DNA of 64,000 nt, taken from the NCBI GenBank assembly GCA_027080775.1, contig JALWPV010000032.1:62001-126000 (forward strand). The letters are read 5' to 3'. The notes below the pieces were generated by a model. It ran no database searches. It was given only the letters and a program-made list of their open reading frames with translations, and was not told the origin of the DNA. The stretch comes from Acidilobaceae archaeon (GTDB taxonomy: Archaea > Thermoproteota > Thermoprotei_A > Sulfolobales > Acidilobaceae). Numbering within the stretch: position 1 is the first letter of the stretch; each line of letters opens with the position of its first letter. A program made the position numbers and the translations under genes. Of the stretch, positions 24,630 to 33,054 are shown piece by piece.

Positions 24630-24872
24630 CTAGATTATTTTTTTCGCCCTCTCCTCGCGGGCCCTCCTGGCCTCCTCTAACTCGTTAACTAGCTCCTTGA
24701 GCACTTTCCTTGCAGTGTTGTCGTCTAGCCTCTCTAGGAGTAGCTTGAGGAACTTCGTGGCGCACCTCCTGCTATGGAAGTGTAGGACGATGCCAGCCTT
24801 CTCTATTATTATGCCCTGACCCTCAGGGAACTTCCGGCCGCATACGATGCAGGTGTAGTACCTCTTCGCCAC
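24630..24872 (-). CDS. Small zinc-finger protein, ribosomal protein L24e-like
   Basis: 80 residues. YTCIVCGRKFPEGQGI and GIVLHFHSRRCATKFLK match the zinc-binding L24e/TRASH fold: CxxC, then His and Cys in place of the usual second Cys pair. A charged helix follows (LEEARRAREERAKK). It may be the eL24 ribosomal protein or a related RNA-binding protein; the altered last metal ligands favour a relative over canonical eL24. The start is GTG with GGTGGACGCGGA before it. Confidence 0.65.
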   Translation of the reverse strand: MAKRYYTCIVCGRKFPEGQGIIIEKAGIVLHFHSRRCATKFLKLLLERLDDNTARKVLKELVNELEEARRAREERAKKII

Positions 24873-24905
24873 TCCGCGTCCACCGGGGCTCGTTTGCTAG
24901 TAAAG

Positions 24906-24913
24906 GTTTTAAC
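24906..24913. promoter_or_regulatory. TATA-like element between L24e-like and Lhr-type helicase genes
   Basis: GTTTTAAC on plus, GTTAAAAC on minus. It is centred 37 nt from the L24e-like GTG and 75 nt from the helicase ATG. Confidence 0.45.
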
Positions 24914-24984
24914 TTGTTGCACTCACCTCTCCCCGGGTCTATGCGACGCGCTGATGCTCATACTGAGTGGCAGGGGATGCGCTG

Positions 24985-27834
24985 ATGTCTAGTGGAGTCA
25001 TCGGAATGCTGTCGCCGAGGGTGGCAGACCTCGTAGCTGAGAGAGGCTGGACCAGGCTGACGAGGGCCCAGGAGGAGGCGATACCGGCAATACTCAGGGG
25101 CGCTAATGTGCTAATCATGGCTCCGACTGGCGCTGGAAAGACGGAGGCGGCCCTCCTCCCAGTGCTGTCCATGATGGAGTCCCTAGGTTCCGTTGAGCCG
25201 GTGTCACTCCTCTATGTGACTCCAATGAAGGCGCTGATAAACGATCTCTATAAGAGGATAAGATGGTGGGCCCAGCGTCTGGGCCTGAGGGTGTCGAGGA
25301 AACACGGGGATACCCCTGCGAGTGAGAGGAGCAGGAGGCTCCGCCTAACCCCTCACATACTAATAACGACGCCGGAGAGCCTCAAGATAGACCTTGACTG
25401 GTCGCCCCGTTTTAGGGTGTACTTGCACAACCTCAGATGGGTCATTGTGGATGAGGTACACGAGCTAATGTCGAGCAAGAGGGGCGCGCAGCTAGCCCTG
25501 CTCCTTGAGAGGCTCCAGAGGCTCGCTGGGAGGGACCTCCAGAGGATAGGGCTCTCGGCCACCATAGGGGATCCTGAGAGGGCCCTCGAGGCCCTCTCCG
25601 GCTCTAGTAGGAGGCCGCGCGTCGTGGTCAACGCTATGGAGGAGAGGCGGACCAGGCTCAGAGTGCGTTACATCCGCGAGGGCGTGAGGAGGCCCTGGAT
25701 AGACTCGGCGAGAGTAGTCATGGAGGAGATAGAGCCGCCTAGCCTCGTCTTCGTTAACAGCAGGTACACGGCTGAGAAACTAAGGGAGGCCCTGGAGGCC
25801 CTAGGCGTCGACGATGTCTTCGTGCACCACTCAAGCGTGTCAGCCGAGCTGAGGCACGAGGCTGAGGAGAGGCTTAAGAGGGGCGAGTTGAAGGCCATAG
25901 TATGCACGAAGACCCTAGAGCTAGGCATCGACGTCGGCCAGGTAAGGAAGGTCATACAGTACCGGGCCCCCGGCAGCGTGGCCAGCCTCCTCCAGAGGGT
26001 AGGCAGGAGCGGCCACGTGGTGGGCGGCATCTCTGAGGGTGCCATAGTAGCGCTGGGCCCCATCGACTTCCTCGAGGCCCTGGCCGAGGCGAGGCTCGCC
26101 GTCGAGGGCAGGGTAGAGGCCACGACTATAGCCAGGGCGCCCCTTGACGTTGTGGCGAAGGAGATTCTAGGTGCGGCCCTAGCCGCGAGTAGGGGAGAAG
26201 ACTCCGGCTGGATCGACCTTAACGCTGTCTACGATTACCTAAAGTCGACGCCCCTCACGAGCTACCTCTCCCATGAGGAGTTCAGGCGCCTCGTCGAGTA
26301 CCTCGAGTATAGGGGACTCCTGCGGGTCGACTGGCCCCGGGCCAGACTCGGCCCAGCTTTCTTCCGGGTCTGGAGGTTCCGCTCCCACTCAGGGGAGAGG
26401 GCCTGGTGGGGAAGGGAGTTCAGCGAGTTCTTCTCAACCATCCCCAGCCGGGACTCCTTTACGGTGAAGCACGGTGACAGGGTAGTCGGTTACGTTGACT
26501 CCGCATTCGTCTACAGGTACCTCAGAGCGGGGGACGCCATACGACTCGCTGGCAGGGCCTGGATCGTCAGGAGGATAGACGAGAGGGCGCTCAAAGTCGA
26601 GGTTGAGCCAGCGGAGGCTATAGCAGAGGTCCCACTCTGGCGCGGCGAGGGACCACGGAGGCACCGCATGGTAGCGGTAGAGGCGGGTAGGGTACTCGCC
26701 GACCTCGACGCCGGCCCGGTAGTCGTCGATGAAGAGGGCTTGGCGGATCTAGCCAAGCTGGCCGAGGGCTATAGGGCCCGTGGGCTCCCACTGCCCTCAT
26801 GGGACACCGTAATATATGATAACTATGAGGGGGAGCATGTATTCACGGCGCTGCTGGGCTCCGGGGCCTCCGAGGCCCTAGCGATGGTGCTCACCTATCT
26901 AGCCTCTAAGGCGGTCGGGCTCAACGTCCACTATAGGTCGACATTCTACGGCTTCAGCGTAAAGGCCCCTCAGGTAGATGTTACTGAGATGCTCTTGGAC
27001 CTGGATCCAGAGAGATTCTGGGATCTCGTGTGGCAGGCGATAGAGAGGAGCCCCCTCTTCTACCAGGTCCTAAGGGAGATACAGGTAGACTTCGGCATAC
27101 TGGGGAGCGCCGACCCGGAGGAGGATAGCATAGTGTATGAGGAGGCTAAGAGGCAGGTGGTCGAGTACTACCTAGACCTAGAAACAGCCGAGGAGTTCCT
27201 GAGAGGACTCAAGCGGGGCGAGATCAAGATAGTCAAGAGTAGAGGCCCCGGTGTTAGCCCCCTAGCAGCAGAGATACTCGAAAGCCCCCCTATCAGGCCC
27301 TGGCTACCCGATCTCGCCGGCAGGATAGCCAGGCTGCTCGAGGACAACGCTCTCACAGTGATGGAGATAGCCGACATACTAGACCTATCCGAGAAGACTG
27401 TGGAGAACAAGCTGCTCGAGATGAGGAAGCCGGAGTATGGAGACGAGAGGGTGGCGGCGTTTATAGATATAGACGAGGGAGAAATACGCTGGACCCTCGC
27501 GAGGAGCCTCGAGTACATAGCGAGCTCCGAGGAGTTCTCCACGAGCTTCCAGCCTGAGAACCCCAGGGAGCCGTTGAGGGTGACTATAAAGGCTGGGAAG
27601 GGGGACAAGGGGCACGAGATAATAGTTACCCCCAAGGCTCTCAGGGATAAGTGGGACGAACTAAAGAGGCTGCTACCCGAGGAGGTCTATATGGCCAGGG
27701 TGGAGTCGGCATATAGTATGGGCGGCAGGGAGGAGCCGAGGGTGACCATATACCATGCCAGCAGGGAGAGCCTCCGCTGGCTCCTCCTAAACGCCGCAAA
27801 ATACATAGAGACGAGACTCTCAAGCCTATACTAG
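24985..27834 (+). CDS. lhr: Lhr-type superfamily 2 DNA/RNA helicase
   Basis: About 950 residues. Helicase motifs in order: RAQEEAIPAIL (Q-motif region), MAPTGAGKTEAA (Walker A), TPMKALINDL, TTPESLK, VDEVHEL (DEVH box), LSATIGD, and in RecA domain 2 VFVNSRYTAE, LELGIDVGQV and LLQRVGRSGH. A long C-terminal region follows with a winged-helix-like stretch, as in archaeal Lhr, which remodels branched DNA and RNA-DNA hybrids during repair. ATG 24985 has GGGGATG upstream; GTG 24967 is possible but has no such site. Length is normal for the family. Confidence 0.88.
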   Translation: MSSGVIGMLSPRVADLVAERGWTRLTRAQEEAIPAILRGANVLIMAPTGAGKTEAALLPVLSMMESLGSVEPVSLLYVTPMKALINDLYKRIRWWAQRLGLRVSRKHGDTPASERSRRLRLTPHILITTPESLKIDLDWSPRFRVYLHNLRWVIVDEVHELMSSKRGAQLALLLERLQRLAGRDLQRIGLSATIGDPERALEALSGSSRRPRVVVNAMEERRTRLRVRYIREGVRRPWIDSARVVMEEIEPPSLVFVNSRYTAEKLREALEALGVDDVFVHHSSVSAELRHEAEERLKRGELKAIVCTKTLELGIDVGQVRKVIQYRAPGSVASLLQRVGRSGHVVGGISEGAIVALGPIDFLEALAEARLAVEGRVEATTIARAPLDVVAKEILGAALAASRGEDSGWIDLNAVYDYLKSTPLTSYLSHEEFRRLVEYLEYRGLLRVDWPRARLGPAFFRVWRFRSHSGERAWWGREFSEFFSTIPSRDSFTVKHGDRVVGYVDSAFVYRYLRAGDAIRLAGRAWIVRRIDERALKVEVEPAEAIAEVPLWRGEGPRRHRMVAVEAGRVLADLDAGPVVVDEEGLADLAKLAEGYRARGLPLPSWDTVIYDNYEGEHVFTALLGSGASEALAMVLTYLASKAVGLNVHYRSTFYGFSVKAPQVDVTEMLLDLDPERFWDLVWQAIERSPLFYQVLREIQVDFGILGSADPEEDSIVYEEAKRQVVEYYLDLETAEEFLRGLKRGEIKIVKSRGPGVSPLAAEILESPPIRPWLPDLAGRIARLLEDNALTVMEIADILDLSEKTVENKLLEMRKPEYGDERVAAFIDIDEGEIRWTLARSLEYIASSEEFSTSFQPENPREPLRVTIKAGKGDKGHEIIVTPKALRDKWDELKRLLPEEVYMARVESAYSMGGREEPRVTIYHASRESLRWLLLNAAKYIETRLSSLY

Positions 27835-27847
27835 TCCAGCTTGCCTC

Positions 27848-27890
27848 GGGGCGGCTGTGAAGAGGAATCCGGGATCGGAGCCCCGGGATT
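27848..27890 (+). terminator. Hairpin after the helicase gene
   Basis: AATCCGGG and CCCCGGGATT at about 27868-27893 can pair, with a small bulge, in the 97-nt gap between two convergent genes. Terminator or structured RNA; no clear T tract follows. Confidence 0.3.
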
Positions 27891-27931
27891 CGGCTGGGGC
27901 GGTGAAGGGGCGTAACTTCGCTGAGCCGCTC

Positions 27932-28324
27932 CTAACCCATGTGGGCCCTCATGATACAGAGTGCGTTGAGAACGGGGCCCGTGGAGCCTATCACTGCTGC
28001 TAGGGCTAGTATTATCTTTGATATCCCGCGAACACCGTAGGCCTCTATCATAGCTTTCTCAAGGCTCGTCAGCCGCCTCGCTCTCCTGAGGCCCCACTCG
28101 AGGGCCGCTGGTAGGTAGATACCCAGCAGAATACCTAGCGTGATGGTCAGCATGCTCCAGAGAGCTAGTCCCTCGGCTCTCCCGGCCCACTCGAGGACGC
28201 GGCGCACTATGGCGTTTAGCTCGACGCCTCCCAGGCCTAGTATGTGGTAGGTGAGGACGGCGTCCGCGGCCCTTTCTAGCGTCCAGAGCATTATGAAGGC
28301 TCTCTGGTAGGGTTCCAACCTCAA
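27932..28324 (-). CDS. Small integral membrane protein of unknown function (DUF5658-like)
   Basis: 130 residues with about three hydrophobic segments (near 10-30, 52-75, 103-122). RAADAVLTYHIL followed by ELNAIVRR resembles small DUF5658-type membrane proteins, where a conserved Asp and Glu-Leu-Asn lie in the first loop. It is the last gene of a minus-strand operon, and its ATG overlaps the stop of the FAD oxidoreductase gene by 4 nt, so it may be a membrane partner for that enzyme. This link is inference. Confidence 0.6.
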   Translation of the reverse strand: MRLEPYQRAFIMLWTLERAADAVLTYHILGLGGVELNAIVRRVLEWAGRAEGLALWSMLTITLGILLGIYLPAALEWGLRRARRLTSLEKAMIEAYGVRGISKIILALAAVIGSTGPVLNALCIMRAHMG

Positions 28325-29745
28325 ATGGCTCCCCTCAGAGCCCGCCTGGGTAGGAGGGTGTGGGTGGGTCTTACCCCCGCGTCCAGCAGGGCTCTCATGG
28401 CCGCGTTGTGGCCGGGGATCCCTGTGACCTGTCCCCCGGGGTGGCTGGAGGCCGAGGCGTGGTAGAGACCCTCTATGGGTGTCCTATAGTCGGCCCAGCC
28501 GGGTAGGGGCCTCCTGTCGAGTATGTGGTCCCTAGTCATGGGTATGTGGTTCGGGGCCCCGTTGGGGTTACAATACTCCCTCTCCAGCACGCTCCTGTCC
28601 ACTGCTTCAACCTCGAGAGCCTCGACGCCTGATAGCCTCCATGCCAGCTCTCGGGGCTCTAGGCTTGTCGCGCCAGAGAATACCATTGTATGCGGCCCCC
28701 CCGTTGGGGGCTCGTAGAGGCTTGGGTAGACTAGCTCGCCGGAGAGGCCCCTCTGCTCGACTACGAGTATCGGTGGCGGCCTATAGTCTACGGGCACGAC
28801 GGGCTCTCCGGCGAGGGCGAAGTTGAACCTATCAATGGCGGCGTCGCTCGAGGCCAGCTCCTCGAGGGCCAGCCTGTCCTTCTTGTCTAGGAACCGCTCG
28901 TAAGCCTCGGGGGGCAGGACTCGGGGGAGGCAGAGTATGCTGGCGGCCAGCACTACGCCTTTACGGGCTCTTATAAAGCGGGACTCGCCTATGACGACGC
29001 CCTCAGCTCTCTCCTCCCTCACCAGGACCCGGGCCCGCGTGCCGTAGAGCACCTCCGCCCCGGCCCTGCGGGCGGCAGCCTCTAGCTCGTGCGCTAGTAT
29101 AGTGAAGCCCCTCCTAGCCGGGCCCCACACTGCACCGTTGAGGTTGAAGTAGAGCGTCACATACCCCGGCTCCCAGAGGAAGACGGGGTATGTGAGGGCA
29201 TCGGCTATCTCCTTCCCCACGAGGCCACCCGCCCAGCGTATCCACGGCTCCCTAACGGCGTCCCCGAGGCCCTCGCTGCACCTATCAAGGATCTCGGCAG
29301 CTTCTTCTAGGCTCGGGGGCTTGACGGTGTATAGGATTCCCTCGCTGCTCGCGCATCGCCTGAACTCCGCTATCACCCGAGAGAGCTCCCTCCAGCCCTG
29401 TTCGACGCCGTGCCCACGCATCTCCGATGCGAGCCTCTCGGGATCGCGCCACCACTCGAGCCACACCTCCCCGTCAGCTAGGAGCACCCAGGAGGGATCC
29501 ACCCAGTACGCGGAGCCATCGAGGTCGAGGCCCAGGAGACTGGCTAGCTCGCGTGGCAAGAGCCCGAGGGCATAGGCTACCCTGGGGTACCAGGATCCCC
29601 TGAAAGAAGCGCCGGAGGCCTCGCCCCCCGGCGTCTCCCTCGCCTCGACGACTAGAACACTGGCGCCGTTGAGCGCTAGGAAGGCCGCTGCTGTGAGGCC
29701 GTTGTGGCCCGCGCCCACTACTATGTAGTCGTATGAGGCCTCCAT
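28321..29745 (-). CDS. FAD-dependent oxidoreductase, phytoene desaturase/PYROXD2-like
   Basis: 474 residues. The N-terminal dinucleotide-binding motif YIVVGAGHNGLTAAAFLALNG is followed by LVVEARETPGG, and the C-terminus has GLYHASASSHPGGQVTGIPGHNAA, the second FAD-binding signature of the carotenoid desaturase/retinol saturase group. No carotenoid genes (crtB, crtY) lie nearby, so a role in isoprenoid or lipid desaturation or saturation is possible but unproven. It is preceded by rpl38e (15 nt) and followed with overlap by a small membrane protein gene. Confidence 0.75.
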   Translation of the reverse strand: MEASYDYIVVGAGHNGLTAAAFLALNGASVLVVEARETPGGEASGASFRGSWYPRVAYALGLLPRELASLLGLDLDGSAYWVDPSWVLLADGEVWLEWWRDPERLASEMRGHGVEQGWRELSRVIAEFRRCASSEGILYTVKPPSLEEAAEILDRCSEGLGDAVREPWIRWAGGLVGKEIADALTYPVFLWEPGYVTLYFNLNGAVWGPARRGFTILAHELEAAARRAGAEVLYGTRARVLVREERAEGVVIGESRFIRARKGVVLAASILCLPRVLPPEAYERFLDKKDRLALEELASSDAAIDRFNFALAGEPVVPVDYRPPPILVVEQRGLSGELVYPSLYEPPTGGPHTMVFSGATSLEPRELAWRLSGVEALEVEAVDRSVLEREYCNPNGAPNHIPMTRDHILDRRPLPGWADYRTPIEGLYHASASSHPGGQVTGIPGHNAAMRALLDAGVRPTHTLLPRRALRGAI

Positions 29746-29760
29746 GATGCTGTGGGCCCC

Positions 29761-30006
29761 TCACTTGCTTGGCGCGGCGACTTTAATCTCCTTGCCCGTG
29801 TCTACGTCAATGACCTTCTTGCACTTAACCTTGGATAGAACCTCGTCGAGCTTGTCCTCGCTCGTCTTGTATGTGTAAAGGTACCTCTTGGTCCTAGCCT
29901 TCACCTTCACGACACCCTTCTCGCGACGCGACCTCTTGACGCGGCACTCCGATGCCCTCTCGGTTATCTTGATGAACTCGTCCAGATCCCTGATTTCTAC
30001 GGGCAT
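29761..30006 (-). CDS. rpl38e: Ribosomal protein L38e (eL38)
   Basis: 81 residues, matching eL38: MPVEIRDLDEFIKITERASECRVKR at the N-terminus (shown here as start MPVEIRDL), then KVKARTKRYLYTYK and a C-terminal KVKCKKVIDVD. Among archaea, eL38 is largely restricted to crenarchaeal lineages, which supports the assignment of the organism. Its ATG is one base beyond the stop of an upstream membrane-protein gene, so it is embedded in an operon with an ABC exporter. Confidence 0.92.
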   Translation of the reverse strand: MPVEIRDLDEFIKITERASECRVKRSRREKGVVKVKARTKRYLYTYKTSEDKLDEVLSKVKCKKVIDVDTGKEIKVAAPSK

Positions 30007-30007
30007 C

Positions 30008-30643
30008 CTACTCCACCCCCCTACCCGCCCCGAGCCTCCGGGTTTTAATCTTGAGCACCGCGAGCCAGAGGAGGCCCAGGCTCGCCACCCCCGTGCCGAG
30101 GCCTATCAGCTGTGTCGTCGAGAGCCTCTCGTAGCCGGTCACGTGGAACGTCACGTTGTACCTGACTGGTTCCCCGTACTTGGCTGGTATGAGTATGAGG
30201 ACTAGGCTCTCGCCCTGGGGCAGGCTATAGGCGATGCTCGAGTCATTGGCCCTCGATAGCTTCTTCGAGATGTAGATAAGTGTTAGTGGGTCGAGCCTCA
30301 CCCTAGCTGAGGCGAAGAATACGCCACTTCTTATATCATGGCTCATATCGATGGCCTCAGCGTGGACTCCGAATGCACTGGCGTTAGTGAAGAAGCCTAT
30401 GGGGTCGCCCTTCACTATGGTGTAGAGAATCTCTCCGACACCACGCGCTTTCACTGTGACGTTGCCGGATGTGCTCATGGCCCAGATGGTGATTCCTACT
30501 ATCTCCCCATTCATAGGCGTCCTCACTCCGTTGTAGGTGGCGATCATCTTGGGGCCAGCGTAGGCCGAGGCTATGCCTGCTATTATTATCGAGAGCCCGA
30601 GCACGACTAGGAGCCTAGCCGGTAAGCTGCGTAGACCCGTCAT
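30008..30643 (-). CDS. Membrane protein with large extracytoplasmic domain, ABC-transporter associated
   Basis: 211 residues with one hydrophobic helix at each end (LLVVLGLSIIIAGIASAYAG near the N-terminus; LIGLGTGVASLGLLWLAVL near the C-terminus) and about 140 residues between, predicted to face outwards and carrying several possible N-glycosylation sites (NVT, NAS, NDS). No family recognised. The frame is open to 30727, but ATG 30643 overlaps the TGA of the permease gene by 4 nt and is the natural start. It probably works with the ABC transporter as a partner or substrate-capture subunit. Confidence 0.68.
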   Translation of the reverse strand: MTGLRSLPARLLVVLGLSIIIAGIASAYAGPKMIATYNGVRTPMNGEIVGITIWAMSTSGNVTVKARGVGEILYTIVKGDPIGFFTNASAFGVHAEAIDMSHDIRSGVFFASARVRLDPLTLIYISKKLSRANDSSIAYSLPQGESLVLILIPAKYGEPVRYNVTFHVTGYERLSTTQLIGLGTGVASLGLLWLAVLKIKTRRLGAGRGVE

Positions 30644-31398
30644 GGCGGCTCGAACCTCCACCTCATATAGGCTAGGTAGACGATGAAGAGGGCCACGAGG
30701 AGGCCTGGCACGAATAGTAGCTGCCAAGCGCTAACCGCTACACCGGGGCTGCTTAGCTTTAATGAGACCACGCTATAGAACGTCATAGCCATTGCTATCT
30801 TATGGAGCGTATAGGATCCCCTGGCGGTTGCCATAACGTTTAGTAGTAGGTACACGCCTTCGTAGAGGAAGTATATGGCGAGGCCCGCGACGGCGCTCGT
30901 ACCGCTATTCTTAGAGGCGACGCCTACGAGGCCGAAGAGGGTGCCGAGGAACGTCAGGTAGACCACGTAGGCCCCATAGGCCTCCAGATACGCCAGGGGG
31001 GCACCAGCTATGACGTGGGGCACTATGGCGGCGGCGACAACGAGGGGGGCCCCGACGAGGACCAGGACCGGGAGGAGTATGCGGCTCAGGTAAAGCGCTA
31101 ACGCTACGCCCACCCTTCCCAGGGGGTAGGAGAGATATAGCTGGAGGAGCCCGCTAGAGGCCAGCGAGGCCAGGCCAGAACTGGCCCTCATCGCTAGGTA
31201 GAGGCTAACCGCGAATACCACAGCCGGGTCCAAGGCAGCGTCCGCCACCGAGGCAGGGTTAGTCGTTGGCTCTATGGAGGCCAGCGCTGCAGCTATCGCT
31301 GAGACTACGAGTAGCATGAAGTCGAATGTAGGCGCCTTCAAGCTATCGGCGGAATCCACCATAACTAGGGGTGCCAGCCTAGGCCGCCTCTCCGACAC
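30640..31398 (-). CDS. ABC-2-type transporter permease
   Basis: About 252 residues with six hydrophobic segments, the size and arrangement of an ABC-2 permease. It directly follows an ATPase gene, overlapping it by about 20 nt. The open frame begins at TTG 31404, but GTG 31398 has GGAGGTG 7 nt upstream and is preferred. ABC-2 systems mostly export lipids, polysaccharides or toxic compounds, or regulate secretion; the substrate here is unknown. Confidence 0.75.
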   Translation of the reverse strand: MSERRPRLAPLVMVDSADSLKAPTFDFMLLVVSAIAAALASIEPTTNPASVADAALDPAVVFAVSLYLAMRASSGLASLASSGLLQLYLSYPLGRVGVALALYLSRILLPVLVLVGAPLVVAAAIVPHVIAGAPLAYLEAYGAYVVYLTFLGTLFGLVGVASKNSGTSAVAGLAIYFLYEGVYLLLNVMATARGSYTLHKIAMAMTFYSVVSLKLSSPGVAVSAWQLLFVPGLLVALFIVYLAYMRWRFEPP

Positions 31399-32293
31399 GA
31401 CCAAGCACCTCCTCGAGCCCGGCCTCGACGAAGTCTATATCATAGACTTGGACATGGTCTACTATATCAGCTAGCGTCCTGAGGAGCCCCCCGGCCCCAC
31501 CCTCACCCAGCCTTACTATCACGCTGAGACCACGCACCTCGGCCTTGAAGCCCGAGGCCCTAAGGTGCTCGGCTAACCTATCGGGGATCGGCGTCCTGAT
31601 CCTCACTATCCTACCTATCATACTCGACACCTCGTCTATGGAGCCACTAGCCACCACGCGGCCGGAGTAGAGGATGACCACTCTATCAGCTACCCTTACG
31701 ATCTCGTGTAGCACGTGGCTAGTTAAGAGGAAGGCGACGCCCTCCCCGCGTGCGAGCCCGGAGATCGTGTCGAGGATCCTCACCCTCTCCACAGGGTCGA
31801 GATTCGAGGTGGGCTCATCGGCCACGACCAAGCGTGGCTTTGCTAGGAGCGCGTGTGCTAGCGCGGCCCTCTGCTTGAGGCCGGCGCTGAGCTGGTTGAA
31901 GAACTTGTGCTCATGCCTCTCCAGCCCGGAGGCCCTTATCGCCCAGTCAACTCTGCCGGCTGGGACCCCTAGTATACTGGCTGCGTACTCGAGGAACTCG
32001 ACCACCGTCAGGCCTGCCGGCATGACGGGTCTCTCGAATACAACTCCGACGCCCCTCCTGGCCCTGGGGTCCCTGAAGGGGTCCCTCCCCATGAGTTCCA
32101 CTATACCCGAGTCCCTCCTGAGCAGCCCTAGGAGCACCCTGATCAGGGTGGTCTTCCCCGCCCCGTTGGGGCCTACTATGCCAACGACCTCGGCTTCACT
32201 CACCTCGAGGCTGACACCGTCAAGCACTCGGTGTCCAGCGAAGCTCTTGACTACGTCCCTGGCGCGGAGTAAGGGCAACCTCCAAGCCCCCAC
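31379..32293 (-). CDS. ABC transporter ATP-binding protein
   Basis: 304 residues: Walker A GPNGAGKTT, ABC signature LSAGLKQR (a variant of LSGGQ), Walker B RLVVADEP and TSHVLHEI with the switch His. About 80 extra C-terminal residues form a small alpha/beta domain (VRIRTPIPDRLAEHL..), common in ABC-2 exporters. It is the first gene of a six-gene minus-strand operon. GTG 32293 is the first start; given the TATA element centred at 32315, TTG 32278 with GGAGG just before it may be the real one. Confidence 0.9.
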   Translation of the reverse strand: MGAWRLPLLRARDVVKSFAGHRVLDGVSLEVSEAEVVGIVGPNGAGKTTLIRVLLGLLRRDSGIVELMGRDPFRDPRARRGVGVVFERPVMPAGLTVVEFLEYAASILGVPAGRVDWAIRASGLERHEHKFFNQLSAGLKQRAALAHALLAKPRLVVADEPTSNLDPVERVRILDTISGLARGEGVAFLLTSHVLHEIVRVADRVVILYSGRVVASGSIDEVSSMIGRIVRIRTPIPDRLAEHLRASGFKAEVRGLSVIVRLGEGGAGGLLRTLADIVDHVQVYDIDFVEAGLEEVLGRVGEAA

Positions 32294-32311
32294 TAGCCAG
32301 TGGTTCGAGAG

Positions 32312-32319
32312 GATAAAGC
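32312..32319. promoter_or_regulatory. TATA-like element between ABC ATPase and DUF432 genes
   Basis: GATAAAGC on plus, GCTTTATC on minus. It is the only AT-rich element in a 65-nt divergent gap, 44 nt from TTG 32359 and 22-37 nt from the ATPase starts. Confidence 0.45.
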
Positions 32320-32358
32320 TTCGCGCCCAACCCCGCCTCTACATCGGGAGGATGCCCA

Positions 32359-33048
32359 TTGCCAGCGGCACTGCCAACCACCCTAGCCCCGGGCGCGGAG
32401 GTGCGAGTCGGCACGGCTAGCGTGAGGAGGCTAGCCGACGGCACCGTGGAGGGATGCGACGCGCATGGATGTAGCCGCGTGAGGGTGCCCCCCAGCGTGG
32501 AGGCCAGGGTACTCCCGGCCCCCGCCTCGCGCCGCCTCCTCCGCGTGGACTACGTCTACGTGGAGTTCGAGGAGCCCATCCACGCGAGCCCCGGTGACCT
32601 CATATGGTTCCACGCCCCCCTAGAGTTGGAGGTAACCCTAGGTGGGGTCCCGGCGTTGAGGCTCTCCACGTCCAGGGTCAAGTACACGCTCGTAGGCGAC
32701 ATAGTCGACGGCGTCATATGTCGTTACCACAAGAGCCCCGTGTACCTCGGAGACCCGCCTCCACGCATGGAGGGCCTCGCACTCGCGGCGGTAGAGGTAG
32801 ACGGGGACCCGGGTATCCTACCGGGTGCTGGAGTAGGGCTGGCAGTCTCAACCCTCTACCGGGGCGAGGACGGGTCGATATACTATAGCCTTCAGAGGCT
32901 TGAGATCGAGGGGGGTACCGCGACGCTCCGAAGCACGCGGAGGCCGCCCAGGAGGGGGCTCGTGGAGGTGAGGAGGCCCCCTAGGAGGAGGCCAGCACTA
33001 CACCAGGCCCTGCAGCCATTGATCCTCAGGCTTGTGGAGGCGGGGTGA
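32359..33048 (+). CDS. DUF432 family protein
   Basis: 229 residues resembling the archaeal DUF432 family: a beta-rich domain with VDYVYVEFEEPIHASPGDLIWFHAPLE in the middle, an Arg/Pro-rich tail (RRPPRRGLVEVRRPPRRR). Function is unknown. It lies 6 nt before a mechanosensitive channel gene, so a role in channel regulation or membrane stress is an attractive guess from context. TTG start with GGGAGGATG before it. Confidence 0.62.
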   Translation: MPAALPTTLAPGAEVRVGTASVRRLADGTVEGCDAHGCSRVRVPPSVEARVLPAPASRRLLRVDYVYVEFEEPIHASPGDLIWFHAPLELEVTLGGVPALRLSTSRVKYTLVGDIVDGVICRYHKSPVYLGDPPPRMEGLALAAVEVDGDPGILPGAGVGLAVSTLYRGEDGSIYYSLQRLEIEGGTATLRSTRRPPRRGLVEVRRPPRRRPALHQALQPLILRLVEAG

Positions 33049-33054
33049 CGAGTC

